Assembly: GCF_037042905.1 (NCBI RefSeq)
Contig: NC_087262.1
Span: forward strand, 10,369,501-10,433,500
From: Lytechinus pictus
Taxonomy: Eukaryota; Echinodermata; Echinoidea; Temnopleuroida; Toxopneustidae
Direction of reading: 5' to 3'
Length of the DNA: 64,000 nt
Shown: positions 1 to 27,499 of the stretch, piece after piece
How positions within the stretch are numbered: position 1 is the first letter of the stretch
How the letters are laid out: the number at the start of each line of letters is the position of its first letter
Program-made: the position numbers and the translations under genes
Notes under the pieces: generated by a model
Seen by the model: the letters and a program-made list of their open reading frames with translations, nothing else
Told to the model about the DNA's origin: nothing
Databases searched by the model: none

Positions 1-1190
1 TTTTGTTTTATTTTCTCTTCCGCCGTTGTAAGAAATTTAAGAATAATGCGTGATTTATATTTCTTCTCGGAGAGCGGGAGTCCGTAACGAAAGGTATATT
101 AAAAATATTTAACTCATTAACACCTCAAAACAATGTTAAAAATGTCCTGATATATTGTTAATTAATCTGAGATGTTTGTGACTTCTATTCTGTTTTATAG
201 TCCTTTCCAACGTTGTCACTTGTCAGAATAGTGCATTTCTTAGAGAGTTCATAGCGAAAGGTATATAAATATATTTCAACTCGTTGGGACCTCAAAAACA
301 ATTTTGAAACATTCCCAAATTGATCGTTCATTAATCTGAAATGTTTATGACTTCTATTTTGTTTTATTTTCTCTTCCGCCGTTGTAAGAAATTTAAGAAT
401 AATGCGTGATTTATATTTCTTCTCGGAGAGCGGGAGTCCGTAACGAAAGGTATATTAAAAATATTTTAACTCATTAACACTTCAAAACAATGTTAAAATG
501 TCCTGATATATCGTTCATTAATCTGACTTCTATTCTGTTTTATAATCCTTTCCACCGTTGTCAGAATAGTGCATTTCTTAGAGAGGTCAAAGCGAAAGGT
601 ATATAAATTTATTTCAACTCGTTAGGACCTCAAAAACAATTTAAAAACATTCCCAAATCGATCGTTCATTAATCTGAGATGTTTATGACTTTTATTTTGT
701 TTTATTTTCTTTTCCGCCGTTGTAAGAAATTTAAGAATAATGCGTGATTTATATTTCTTCTCGGAGAACGGGAGTCCGTAACGAAAGGTATATCAAATAT
801 ATTTTAACTCATTAACACCGCAAAACAATGTTAAAAATGTCCTGATATATCGTTAATTAATCTGAGATGTTTGTGACTTCTATTCTGTTTTATAATCCTT
901 CCCGCCGTTGTCAAAATAGTGCATCATTAATATTTCTTAGAGAGGTCATAGTGAAAGGTATATAAATATATTTCATTTCGTTAGGACCTCAAAAACAATT
1001 TTAAAACATTCCCAAATCGATCGCTCATTAATCTGAGATGTTTGTGACTTCTATTTTGTTTTATTTTCTTTTCCGCCGTTGTAAGAAATTTACGAATAAT
1101 GCGTGATATATATTTCTTCTCGGAGAACGGGAGTCCATAACGAAAGGTATATGAAATATATTTTAACTCATTAACACCTCAAAACAGTTT
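1..1190. repeat. AT-rich tandem array, ~340-360 bp dimeric unit
   Basis: The landmark TTTTGTTTTATTTTCT plus CCGCCGTTGTAAG recurs at 1, 357, 695 and 1054, giving periods of 356, 338 and 359 bp. Each unit is two related halves of about 175 bp, both containing a 'CCGTTGT' word, a 'GAAAGGTATAT' word and a 'CCTCAAAA(A)CAAT' word. The array continues off the left edge. It shares the CCTCAAAAACAAT word with the element at 61.1-63.3 kb, so the two may be related. Confidence 0.85.
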
Positions 1191-1738
1191 AAAACATATC
1201 CAGACAAAAAAAGACCCCTAAATTTTGAAATAAAAATAACAACTTAACATTCCAATATTTTCGCCGATATCAGTTTTAGGTTGGTGTCCGCCGCCGATTA
1301 AAACAGCATTACATCATCTATTGAACTTCGCGGATCGGCAATGAAACTTGACTTTGGATCGGATCAAAGCGCAGCGCATGTGAAAATCAAAACATCACGT
1401 GCAAATTTGGCCACCGCCGAATCGGCGGGTTTCCGACACGCGTAAGAAAAATCCTGGCGAGAACGCTGGGCGATGTTCGTGCAGGCTCCACTCCACTTCA
1501 CTACCGCTAGGCGCTACACTACGCTCTACCTACCCGAACATCGGGACAGTGAACTAGATCGGATATTCCGAGTCATAAGGTGGGATGGCAATCATGGTTA
1601 TCGTACATATTTTTTAAAAAATATATAACGAGGGATATGAATGACTTAATATCTTACTCTACATCCGTATTTCACTCCGTGTCCATCCTCCGGTTATCCT
1701 CAAAATTGGTGATTTTGGGCCAGTATCTTTTTCCTCAC
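1191..1738. other. Flank of the left array, no gene seen
   Basis: About 1260-1560 is richer in GC and in GATCGG, CGGATCGG and GCCGAT words than the rest, like the two ends of the 61-63 kb element. It may be the right end of a similar element. No coding potential is visible. Confidence 0.3.
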
Positions 1739-1831
1739 ACGCATAATTTTCACGGCCGATTTCAAAACATCGCATGCGATCGGTCGCTGATCGCATGCGA
1801 TGTTTTGAAATCGGCCGTGAAAATTATGCGT
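1739..1831. repeat. Perfect hairpin, 43-bp arms and 7-base loop
   Basis: 1739-1781 is the exact reverse complement of 1789-1831, with no mismatch in 43 bp. The arms begin ACGCATAATTTTCACGGCC and contain GCATGCGATC next to the loop. Perfect pairing implies recent origin or active homogenisation. The short ORF across it is an artefact. It could be a tiny foldback transposon or a small-RNA precursor. Confidence 0.9.
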
Positions 1832-2334
1832 CTATTTAAAGAATTATTTACCACCAGACATAGCTTAAAATTTTCTGCTCGTGATCCACGCTCGCATTTC
1901 GTAATTTTGATTCTATTTTTATTAAAAGAGGGTGTAACAAAAAATGTTTAATTCCTGAAAATTAAGTCTCAATTTTTTTTTTTGGTCAATCGGACCAAAT
2001 TTTTTAGGCTCACCGTATTCATGGTATTGCCCGATTTTTTTTTAAAATAAAAATTGAAAATTCCAGGATATGTTGCTATGCTACATGTACTAGTAGTGGT
2101 CAGAGATCTCGGCTGCAGTTCAATTCCATTGAGGTGGGTTCCAATCTCGACCATTAAAAGTAACGGAACAAAAGCAAGGTTTCGAGAGTGTAACCAGAAA
2201 GTCTCGCTCTCAACCTTTTACCTTGATTTACCTTGATGTTGGGCATTAAGTATAGAAGATTTATTTGCCCCTCTGCATCTTCTTTGAACTTGTCCTCAGT
2301 TGAACTCAACAATTTTACAATGTATGTGTGGGTT

Positions 2335-2885
2335 TGGACGAGTTATGAGAATTCTGTGTCGGGGTCGAAACAATTAAACTTGGTTTTTCAGGCCTTCTCT
2401 AGATTTGATTTGAATGCATTTATACTGCGCTTACTATTTACAACCTCAGTAGGCAAATTATTCCATAGCATGAGTTGATTACTTGTTGCGAGAAGTCCCA
2501 TTGCCCGAGTGTTGAGTGTTCTCTTTTAACTTGATTAGTTTTCGAGAATGACCTCTTGTCCAAGGTTGAGTGTCAAGTTTGAAGAAGTTTGTACAGTCCA
2601 ATTCATCTATGCCCTGAATAATCTTAAATGTTTGGATGATTGGATCATATCAGCTCTATTTCTTTTGTAGGATAACGTTGGTAGATTTAATTTCTTCAGT
2701 CGTTCCATGTAGCTTAAGTTCTTTAGATTAGGAATCAGTTAAGTTGCTCTAGCTCTACGTTGGATCTTTTCCAGTTTTATGATGTCTTTCTTAAGATAGG
2801 GGCATGCCATACACACTACTGCAGTATTCCAAAGATGGTCGTATGATTGACTTGTAAAGTTGTTGTTTTATTGTTTTTTTGAGGA
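2335..2885 (-). pseudogene. Decayed non-LTR retrotransposon, reverse-transcriptase C-terminal tail
   Basis: On the minus strand, three frames together give the usual post-palm tail of CR1/L2-like LINE reverse transcriptases. It includes a YLKKDI.KLEKIQRRA segment, NLKNLSYMERLKKLNLPTL, a KRNRADMIQ.FKIIQG segment, a RGHSRKLIK segment, and NLPTEVVNS...INAFKSNLE near the end. Several frameshifts and stops break it, so it is dead. Only the C-terminal part of ORF2 is present, as expected for 5'-truncated copies. Confidence 0.7.
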
Positions 2886-4430
2886 GTACATATGGAATTC
2901 TAACTAAGTTCTTAAATATAACTTTTATTACTTGATTCATGTGATTGGCATCACCTGTGTCTGCTTCTCTTCATTTTTACAAGGGGGATTGGGGTGGGGC
3001 TGGTGGTAATTAAGCCAATAAATGATGTGGTTTGTTATTAAGTGTAAAAAAAAGTTACACATTTCAAAAAAATTTAATATTAGGTTTAAATTTGATTAGA
3101 CTCGAGGCAAGGCATGCAACTTGTCGCAAGTACTTATTTCACTGTAATTACACAGTGCTAGCATTAATGACAGTTTTTCACTGCTAATTCTAGTCTTGCT
3201 TTACAGACAAAATGAGCATGCACGCATTTAGAGAGGTGACAATCATGCAAAGCAATTTTGGCTAAGCCTGAATAAGATAACTAACGTTAAATAGATAGGA
3301 GAGAGTGAGACTCCGACTAAGGGGTCAAAATGAGTGAGTTAATAGAAATCCATTGAAATGAAACAGAATTTTAGAGTAAGAAAGGACAAAATGAGTGAGT
3401 CTCGTCACAATGATTGAGAGTTACAGATCTCAGAGTCTCAGCCTTGCAAGGCTCCTGTACCTGTCACTTAAATTAGGTTTTAATACCGGGGCAAACATTG
3501 ACTATAATAAATCAATTGGTAAACAGAAAGTATTTAGTTACTGCCAGAAGCTTGTTTTTCCCCCAAATAATAGACTTCTCAAGCTGGCGATTGAAATCGC
3601 GCTCTAAACCCCAAAATGATTGTTATCTTGTTTAAATACATGCTTCCACTGTGCAAATAACTATTTTTCTTCTCATAATAAAAAAATTTATAGATGTAGA
3701 AATCAGTAAATAATCATTTTCATTATTTACTAAGAACAGAAGAACCTCTTTAGTCTCTCAACATTGGACGAGTTTGCACAGCTCTGCGAGCCTCCACTCT
3801 GAAAGCGTGTAGTACACAGCACGCATTTCTCATTTACTTGGCAGAGATGTTCAATATTTAGGAAAGTGTATTAGAATTTGGAAGGGTGCCTGAATTTCCC
3901 GCCATGGGGAATGTGAGGCATCCATCAGACCATTACAGATTTATCTAAAATAGATCAAACTAGGGCTGACTCATTACATTACTTCTTTTTTTTGGGGGGG
4001 GGGGTTAAAACTTAAAAAAAAAATTAGCAGACAGTTATGTTTAACCTTTATGCAAAGTGTAAAAATGTTGAAAGAAAAATTCATTGAAAATCCCCTTAAA
4101 ATTGCCAAAATGTTTTGTATATATCATACCATTTTGAAATGAATTTCAATCAGAAAATGAAATGATTTAAATGGAAAACGAAGTGAATTACCTGATGATA
4201 TTCTTTTTGTGGCAAATGATGAACCAAAAGATTACCAAAATACAGAAAAGGTCAGCCAAAATCCCTCTTGAAATAAACTTTTTCATGCAAGAAGCCATAT
4301 TGGAATCAGATATCTGACCATTCTGTGTCAAAATTTAAAAACTGAAATGAAAGTAAAGAACCATTTTCAGATTTTCTGTTCTGATTTACCCGGTACCTGC
4401 AAATAGAAATCACTACCAGTATCCATCTTG
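2886..4430. other. Upstream of ADK, nothing recognised
   Basis: AT-rich DNA with a poly-G run near 3995-4007. Short ORFs show no family resemblance. No gene sharing a bidirectional promoter with ADK (AP3M1 does so in vertebrates) is seen on the minus strand. Confidence 0.5.
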
Positions 4431-4788
4431 GTTTATCAGAACAAAGAGTCTGCCTTTGCAGACTAGATCTAGTTGTGAGGGGGCGTGGCCTTTGGAACCA
4501 CAGGCAAGCTCAAAGGTTTACATACATGCTGGCAGATATACAAGTCACCTCTTTCAATCAACCCGTTGAGGTGATCAGACGTGCACTGTTAGAGCTCCTT
4601 CCAGTGCAGTAGAGCTGAGATTGAAAAGAATTTCTTTTCTTCAAGTGAGGCATAATTTGCCATCCGAAGGTTTGCTTGAGAATTGTATCCCTGAAACCAC
4701 AGCAATTGAGTTACTTGGACAGGAATTCTTCCATTTTGAAATATTGCTTGGATATTTTGGATTTTCAGAATTTTAATATTCGTTAACC
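4431..4788 (+). promoter_or_regulatory. Candidate ADK promoter and 5' UTR
   Basis: This unique stretch precedes the ADK start. It carries GGGGGCGTGGCC at about 4479-4490, an Sp/KLF-type GC box standing out in AT-rich DNA. No TATA box is convincing at the usual distance. The transcription start is not determinable; 4500-4700 is a reasonable guess. Confidence 0.35.
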
Positions 4789-20380
<15,592 letters not shown>

Positions 20381-20414
20381 ACTATGATCGATTATCTCTA
20401 GTAATTTGATAACC

Positions 20415-20833
20415 TAATGGGGCTCTCCAAGAAATAGCTATCGATCGCAAATTTAAAATCTCAAATCAGTAATGTTCTTGACTGCAAATTTACAATTAAT
20501 TAGGTACTATTCTGTTACATGCAAGAGATATTTGTGGTTAATTACAATTTCTTGCAATTGATAAGGTATTTTCCCTTTACTTGCAAGAGAAAATTGCAAT
20601 TAATTTCTAGTGACAATTGATCTGATCAGTTGCAATTTCTTAATTGATTATTGTGATTGATAATGACCGTTTCTTGCAAATGATTATGTACTGACTTTTT
20701 AACTTGCAAGAGGAAATTACAATTTCTCTGAAGAATCAGTCTTATCAGTTGCAAATTTTAAGTAACGATTTGTTTTATCAGGTGCAAATTTTGACGTTTG
20801 CGATTGATTACAGTTTCTTGGAATGTCCCCTTA
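20415..20833. mobile_element. Foldback element at the ADK 3' end
   Basis: The left end TAATGGGGCTCTCCAAGAAA..ATCGATCGCAAATTT is inverted at the right (reverse complement TAAGGGGACATTCCAAGAAA..AATCAATCGCAAA). The interior is rich in TTGCAA and ATTGATT words. It begins 35 bp after the ADK stop, so it is probably part of the 3' UTR. Confidence 0.7.
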
Positions 20834-21915
20834 GTCATCGATTTATACTGCCTCATTTATAAGGTGACAAAACTGAGTCAATGTTTATAATTGAGTAAGA
20901 TTTTCATATTGAATTTTCCCCAAATATCTACTGGTACCATAATTTCAAAATAGAATGGGAAAAGTAATACTAAAAATCAGTTTGATTAACATCTATGTGT
21001 GTGAGGAAAAACAAATGACCATTGCACATCATTATTTTTCTACGTAGGATTTTTAAGAAAAATCTTGTTTGGTTGTAAAAACTTATCATAGAATGTCATT
21101 TTCCAAGCATGGGCTGTAACACAAAATATGATTTTGTGTTTTATGTACATTTTACCCTGAAAATAATTCTCTGAGAATTAGGGTAAATTTAGCTTTATTC
21201 TTATTGACAGGGGGCAAGGCTCATGTGCGTGTTTGTTTATTTTTGCTTCAGTCATGTTTAGTCTTTAATATCGGTTCTTTTCCAGATATGGTGATGAATG
21301 GGTATTCTCTGGGCCATTGTGTTTAAACTTAAATCATGTTTGACACTATGGATTTCTTTAAAAGTTGAGTATGGTGAAATGATAACTAAGATCAGGGGAG
21401 CTGCATTTCATCAAAATTTTGGTCAGACTACGGTAATTGTCGGATAAAACATCACTCCCATCAATATTTTTTGTCCCACAAGTTGTCGGAGCTGACAACC
21501 GTTGGAGGGTTTTGGTTGGCTGGGAATTACTGTTACTATCTGTCTGATAAAACAGGACTTGACTCGTCAGATAGAACACCCCAGCTCTTTCATGTATTGT
21601 TGATATGTTATCTGCTTAAAAACATTCAAAGGTGCAAAAACCTTCCAGCAAAATCTAGCAATTAAATGTATAAAGAAATATCCAAGTATTGTAGACTGAT
21701 GGCAACCAATCAAGATCAAGTATAGGAATTGGTCATGCCTGCTTGTAATATCCAATCAGAGAGCTGTTTCAAATCTGCAGTTAAGAACATGTTGTACAGG
21801 GTTTAGGTCATGCTTGTAGTGTGTGTTGACCTATTTAAAACATTTATTTTCAACTGAAGATAAATGCAATTGTGGTAATGAACTAAAAAAAATAAAAATG
21901 GTTTGACCAAAATCC

Positions 21916-21921
21916 AATAAA
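21916..21921 (+). terminator. Possible ADK polyadenylation signal AATAAA
   Basis: A canonical AATAAA about 1.5 kb after the stop, with another AATAAA-like run about 25 bp before it. Others in this AT-rich stretch could be used; the choice is a guess. Confidence 0.2.
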
Positions 21922-21944
21922 ACAACCACTTATGTGTTTGGATG

Positions 21945-22280
21945 TTGAAATGATTTAAAAAGAAATGTGCCAAATGGTTTTGCTACAAAAAAAATGTGTA
22001 CCGGGAATTTTCTGAGATTTTTACAAGGCAAGCATGGCATCCCAGCCTGGTATGGGGAATTTTTATCAAGCAATAAAAATGCACTGTCCCACATGTGTGT
22101 TTTCTCTGTTGGGAATCTTCCGTTGGATCATTTTCAACTTAGATTTCATGATGTTACATAGTTTGGTTTATGCAAATGAACCAGATATAGATCTACAATG
22201 GTATGGTTACAAGTAACCTTGATATTAAAGATTTTCTCATGAAATCCTGCTTGCTGCAAGCACATGTATTTATTTTTAAG
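21945..22280. repeat. Dispersed repeat, copy 2
   Basis: The partner of 7595-7925, with the same ordered landmarks (AAATGTGCCAAA, CACTGTCCCACATGTGTG, TAGATTTCATGATGTTACA, CCAGATATAGATC, TTTCTCATGAAATC). Confidence 0.65.
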
Positions 22281-22408
22281 TTCTGGTTTCGAATTTGAAT
22301 GATGGAAGAAACTCTTGAAAGTGGTTGAGAAAAGCAGTGTATAATGACCCCAAGTGGTGTTTGCTGAAAAGCTACAAATTTGCCAAACTCCTAACAATTT
22401 GACTCAGT

Positions 22409-22565
22409 GGGCGCGTCGTGGTCTAGTGGTTTTGACTCTTGCCTTTCAAACAGAGAGTCATGGGTTCGAGTCCTAGCCTTGGCATGTTTTCCTTCAGCAA
22501 GAAATTTATCCACACTGTGCTGCACTCGACCCAGGTGAGGTACCCGGCATGTTTAATTCCTTAAA
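22409..22565 (+). repeat. tRNA-derived SINE
   Basis: A box GTGGTCTAGTGGTT, B box GGGTTCGAGTCC, then TTCCTTCAGCAAGAAATTT, CACTGTGCTGCACTCGACCC and AGGTGAGGTACCCGG. A well-preserved pol III promoter in the intergenic region. Confidence 0.85.
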
Positions 22566-22663
22566 TTCCTTTGCACCAACTGGGGCTTGTTCAGTAAAAG
22601 TATCTGGTAAAAATCATTTTCAATAAAAACGTTTTCTTGTGTCACAGTTTTTACATCAACCAT

Positions 22664-22832
22664 GGGCTTGTTTCATAAAGACTTAGTTTCAACTATTGTA
22701 AATTTGCCATTATTGTAACTTCCATGAAAACATCGATGGTGATTGCCCGCTGAGCCCTGTTACCGTGTTATTTTTCCATAATGTGGCATAGTTAAAATAG
22801 TTGTAACTCTTTTTATGAATTGGACCTCAGAT
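22664..22832. mobile_element. Short foldback, GTTTCATAAAG family
   Basis: Left GGGCTTGTTTCATAAAGACTTAG and right (reverse complement GAGGTCCAATTCATAAAAAGAG) ends pair. The inner arms share CAACTATT.TAA and ATTATTG.AA. About 169 bp. Confidence 0.5.
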
Positions 22833-23458
22833 AAATATCTTAGATGGTATCTATATTTGGATTAAGTACAGTGTATATTTAGATAGTCATCAATTGTACA
22901 TAAAGTACTTGTGTCAGTGCTATTATAGTAGTTAGTCTCTTTCTCTCTCTCCCTTTCTCTCTATCGATTTGTTTCGGATGTCTTTCCTGAACATTTTTTT
23001 CTAAAGTAGTCCAGTATTACAAAGAAGATGTGAAGATATTGTATTGTTTCCGCAGGCCCCAGTCGCATGAAATTTCAATGATGCCAACTTTGCTATTACC
23101 AGTGAATTCCATTTAAAAATGTTGATTTTTGATTGGCCAATGGTTGTTGCTACTGCTACCATGGTGATGGCAGAGTAACGAGCAATGGATAATTTTGCGT
23201 ATTGCATTCACCAATTTATCTTGAATATCTCTCAGGTTTAATTCAAATGATCTGTTTATGATATCAAACAAAAAATAATGACTCTGATGATCTATGTATG
23301 GCAAAATTTTACCAAGAAATTGAGATAAAAGATAAATGAAATGAAATCAATGGGTGTGTTTTGTTTGTTAATGCTTTGGATAGTTTAATTTAAAGTAGGA
23401 ATCTAACCCATAATCTAGGTAGAGCCTGCAGTTATATATTTGCTGTTACGTAACTTAA

Positions 23459-23868
23459 TGGCCTGAACTCACAAAGGTGGATTTTAAAACCTTCGGTTGA
23501 ACCCATGGTTTATGCAGATTTCCTGTATAGATTACGCTTATTTACCGCGGATATTAAAAAATGTCCAATGCTGATGCGCGCTTCTGTCACATTGTGCCAA
23601 ATTGATGCCTGTTGCCATGGTTAAGTACGCTATTTTATTCATGAGTCTAGTGTTTGAAGAGTGGACTAGTTAATTAAAAACAGTTGATTCGTGAATGAAA
23701 TAGCATGGATAACCATGGCAACAGGCGTCAATTTGGCGCACTGTGACAAAAGCGCGCATCAGCAGTTTTAATATACGAGGTAAATAAGCATAATTTATAC
23801 AGGAAATCTGCATAAACCATGGGTTCAACCAATGGTTTTAAAATTCACCTTTATGAATATGGGATATA
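23459..23868. mobile_element. Long-armed foldback element
   Basis: The arms (about 23469-23640 and 23690-23860) pair along GGTGGATTTTAAAACC, TTGAACCCATGGTTTATGC, AGATTTCCTGTATA, GCTGATGCGCGCTT, TGCCTGTTGCCATGG. The spacer is about 40 bp. No ORF. Confidence 0.8.
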
Positions 23869-23939
23869 GTGAAGCAGCGAGAATACCGTGGGTACGAAGC
23901 AACCACTGCCTATACCCTCTGTCCTTCCTTTGGTTTTCT

Positions 23940-24229
23940 TTTATTGAGGATGATGACAATGATGTGATGATAATGGTGATGATGGTGGTGATGATGATGA
24001 TTGTGAAGATGGTGGTGTTGATGATGGTGGTGATGATGATTGTGAAGATGGCGGTGATGATGATGGTGGTGGTGGTGGTGATTATGGTGGTGGTGGTTGT
24101 GATGATGATGGTGGTGGTGGTGGTTGTGATGATGACGTTGATGATGCATCATCATCATCATGATGATTGTGAAGATGGTGGTGTTGTTGATGGTGATGGT
24201 TATGATGATGATGGTGGTGGTGGTGGTTG

Positions 24230-24260
<31 letters not shown>

Positions 24261-24347
24261 TGTGATGATGATGCATGATGATGATGATGATGATTGTGAA
24301 GATGGTGGTGTTGATGGTGGTGATGATGATGGTGATGATGGTGGTTA

Positions 24348-24378
<31 letters not shown>

Positions 24379-24404
24379 TGTGATGATGGTGGTGGTGGTT
24401 GTGA

Positions 24405-24443
<39 letters not shown>

Positions 24444-24460
24444 TATGTGGTGAGGAGGAG
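23940..24460. repeat. Imperfect (GAT/GGT)n triplet tract
   Basis: About 500 bp of GATGATGGTGGTGGT-type triplets with recurring GATTGTGAAGATGGTGGTG blocks. It is open in many frames, which produces false His-, Met/Val- and Pro/Ser-rich ORFs. Confidence 0.95.
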
Positions 24461-24658
24461 AATGATGATTGTGATAATGGCAATGATCATTCTGTCGGAT
24501 GATGATGATATGTCCAAATACGCTTATGGCGCTTTTGCAGCTAACGTGTACAGAATTACCACCTTGATGTGACATTCTGCATGGTCAACCCCCCTTATTC
24601 CTATTTTTCCTCATTTTTGGGGGGGATGGAGGGGATTAAACCAACAAAATTAAGCGAA

Positions 24659-24674
24659 CAGCGCCATCTCTCGA
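24659..24674 (-). promoter_or_regulatory. CTCF-like motif, weaker match
   Basis: CAGCGCCATCTCTCGA fits the reverse-oriented CTCF core (12 of 16 consensus positions, with the central GCGCCATCT intact). It faces away from the stronger site 0.6 kb downstream. Confidence 0.25.
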
Positions 24675-25274
24675 TCTGAATTTCGTTATGCTTTTCACAG
24701 TAAATCATGATGGGAGTAAATGTTACAAAGATCTGACGATTTTGATTCCATCTTATTTCCGTTTCAATGGTCAACACTGTGCTTAAACCATGAAATCCCA
24801 GAGAAACATAAAATAGACACATTGAACGCGGATGGTATGAGAGAATCAAATATGCTTTGAATATTTTTTTCACACAGAAATATAGTAGAATTATATTTCA
24901 CTTTTTAAGGTTATATTTTAATGTTCAAACCACAGGCCAATGAATGTGATAATCTTGCTCCATTTTTTTACTCCGAAATTCTCAGAATACAAATTGTTTA
25001 AAATTACCAAAAATTTGTTTGAATAAAAAAGACATAGTTCATCAACAACACAGCAAAAATATATAACATTATTAATGATAATGGTGCATTATATATTACC
25101 ATATGTTTTTTAATAATTAAAATATATTGACGATTTTCTCCGCAGGTTTCCAAATTTATTTCATAAAATCGAATATCTTTTTATGAAAATGAACAAATTT
25201 CGGTGTTGAATATTTGATAAATAGCCCGAAAGTATGATTTTCATGACATCCCGCTTCCTTTTATTTCTAACAAA

Positions 25275-25290
25275 TCACTAGAGGGCAGCA
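25275..25290 (+). promoter_or_regulatory. CTCF-like motif, strong match
   Basis: TCACTAGAGGGCAGCA matches the bilaterian CTCF consensus CCASYAGRKGGCRSYR at 15 of 16 positions. It lies between ADK and the candidate KAT6 promoter. Binding is not shown by sequence alone, and the motif could belong to an unrecognised repeat. Confidence 0.45.
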
Positions 25291-25800
25291 AACAGCATTC
25301 TCTCTCGGATTACACCATAACACAGCATTTAAAAAAATATTACCGTGATTTGTGTTTATGTGATTTGCAAACACCTAATAATCATTTGTAAATTTTGTGA
25401 TTTATTTCAATTCGTTATGATAAAAACAGAAATAAAAATATATATATTACCACGATAAATATCACGTGATGGAGTATGTATGAAAATGTATGAGTGTGAT
25501 AATAACGGTATTAACAATGATCTTGATATTCATTTACACAGAACATAAAACCATCATTCATGCATAAACATAAAGTGAAATTGGATGTTTAGTTTTGTTT
25601 TTTAAGGAAATTTTATTTCGAAGTAATTTTAAGCCAATTGAGGCATTATACATACAGTTTTGGCAATCATAATCCTAGCTGAAACGCACGGAAAAGCACT
25701 TTCGTAAAGAGAATCCTCTGATTGTTAGAACTCAAATAAAACAATTTTTCATCTTTTTACAATCAATGGCAATCAATTTGTGTTTTTTTCCTTTGGCCTT

Positions 25801-25942
25801 CTCGTTTCTGCAGGCTTCTTCAATTTAGTTTTTGCCTTGCGAGCCCGCTTGCGAGCTTTCGCGGTTTCGCCCACTCGTTTCTGCAGGCTTCTTAAGAAAC
25901 GAGTAGGCGAAAGCTCACAAGGTATAAAAACCAAATTGATTG
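25801..25942. repeat. Small foldback with internal 20-bp direct repeat
   Basis: CTCGTTTCTGCAGGCTTCTT occurs at 25801 and again at 25874. CAATTTAGTTTTTGCCTTG..GCGAGC on the left pairs with GCTCACAAGGTATAAAAACC..AAATTG on the right. Confidence 0.6.
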
Positions 25943-26091
25943 TGAAAAAAATGAAAGTTTGTTTTGTACGGAAAAGTATTATTTAAAAAAAAAATCATTT
26001 AAGGAGATAAATTTGGCACAACTAATAAAAAGAACCAAGAGACGATTGGAAAGCGAGTACACAATAAGGCCTGCCCTTCGCGTCTACAATG

Positions 26092-26420
26092 GCATCAGTC
26101 ACATTTGCTCTATACCAGTCTATACGGCGGCCGTACGGCGAGTCCAAAACAGCCGTTTAAACATTTCTTGTACCAGCTACGATATAGGACGTTTCAATAA
26201 AAATGAATAAAATTCCTGTTTTCAACTCGCCATACGGCCGCCATAGATAAAACGTGACTGAGGTATTACCTGCAGTCACTTTTTCCCTACGGCGGGTACG
26301 GCGAGTCGAAAACAGCCGTTTTATTCATTTTTATTCAAACCACCTGCATGCTGGTATGTTAAAACCGGTGTTTTCGACTTGCCGTACTGCCGTCGTAGGA
26401 GAAACGTGAGCGCCGTTAAG
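26092..26420. repeat. Two adjacent related foldbacks with CGGCGAGT words
   Basis: 26092-26263 is an imperfect inverted repeat (CAGTCAC..ACGGCGGCCGTACGGCGAGT against ACTCGCCATACGGCCGCC..CGTGACTG). 26264-26420 repeats the design with GTACGGCGAGTCGAAAACAGCCGTTTT and its inverted partner. It is a CpG-rich island in AT-rich DNA. Confidence 0.65.
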
Positions 26421-27499
26421 TTCATTAAATAGCACATTTTATCGCACTATACTAATGTGAAGTAGAACTTTAGTTTTACTTTCAGTTTCATTTTATTTCA
26501 CATCTCTCATAAAAATATTAAATAACATAGGCCTACTCTGCAAAAACACAATATACAGGCCTATGGAAAAAGGTTTCGCCAAAAAAAAAAAAAAAATGGG
26601 AAATCGATTATACAAAGTGAACGAATAAGAGTACATTAGTGGATGTGGGGGATCAGCAATTAACAAGCCTGTGTAGGCGGATCCGTTGTATCATGGACCT
26701 AATACTACTCTAGGTCCAGGCTAGCTTGTATACATGCAAAAAATTGACAAACAAGGCAATAGCGTAAGAAAAGAAAGAAAAAAGATCCTACACCAAAAAG
26801 AAAATAATTAATTCAATTGGGAGTGGGAGGCGGGGATGGAGAGGGGGTTAACATGCAAATAATAATATTTACCTATTGATGTAACAATTCAATAACAATA
26901 TTTTATATTTCCTTTTAAAGTTAGATAAGGTTGAACATAATAACATATACATAACATAATTATGACGGTGAAAATCACCCACATTCATACGAAACGCTTC
27001 CCAGGTGATTACCCGGGTTAATTGCTTGAGATATCATAGCAACAGGACTACGGGAGGAAATCGATATAGGATGGAGGAATAGACTTGTGAATAAAAAAAA
27101 AAACGCATTCGTATAAAAATTCATATGTTTTTTTTTTCATTATTTTCCAAGAAAAAAAAACAAAAAAACACATACGTTGCATATTTTATGCATGCCTAAC
27201 TATATTTAAGATATGCAAAAACATGAATTATCATTTTTTTTTAGGTTTTTGATTAAATAACATTATAAAGCATTGTCAACTGAGAAATTGAGACAAGTGC
27301 GACCTTACCCCTTTTTTTTCCAAAAGCGATCGTAGCATTTTTTTACCCGTTTTCACCTCATGCATAAGGAGCCGTTTCTTTGGAAGACTGCCCCTAGTTT
27401 TATTTTGGTTTCTAATAATAATTATGAAAAGTGCATACAGGGGCGGCGATCCTTGGGGGCCGGATGCAGAGTGTCCCCCACACTTATTGAAGCAATGAA
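26421..27499. other. AT-rich intergenic DNA, nothing recognised
   Basis: Several A and T homopolymer runs. No ORF, RNA gene or clear repeat boundary that I can support. Confidence 0.5.

Noticed and set aside
1580..1951. 123-codon frame across the hairpin
   Set aside because: Its middle is the perfect inverted repeat and there is no recognisable domain or splice context.
21395..21590. A further foldback of the CTGGGGAGC family
   Set aside because: GGGGAGCTGCATTTCATC and CTGTCTGATAAAACAGG resemble the family, but arms are too degraded to set borders.
22409..22480. Possible functional tRNA gene
   Set aside because: A and B boxes are present but the sequence continues into a shared SINE body found at several other loci, and the tRNA stems do not pair well.
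23832..24575. Met/Val-, His- and Pro/Ser-rich frames
   Set aside because: Translations of the GAT/GGT triplet tract; no coding evidence.
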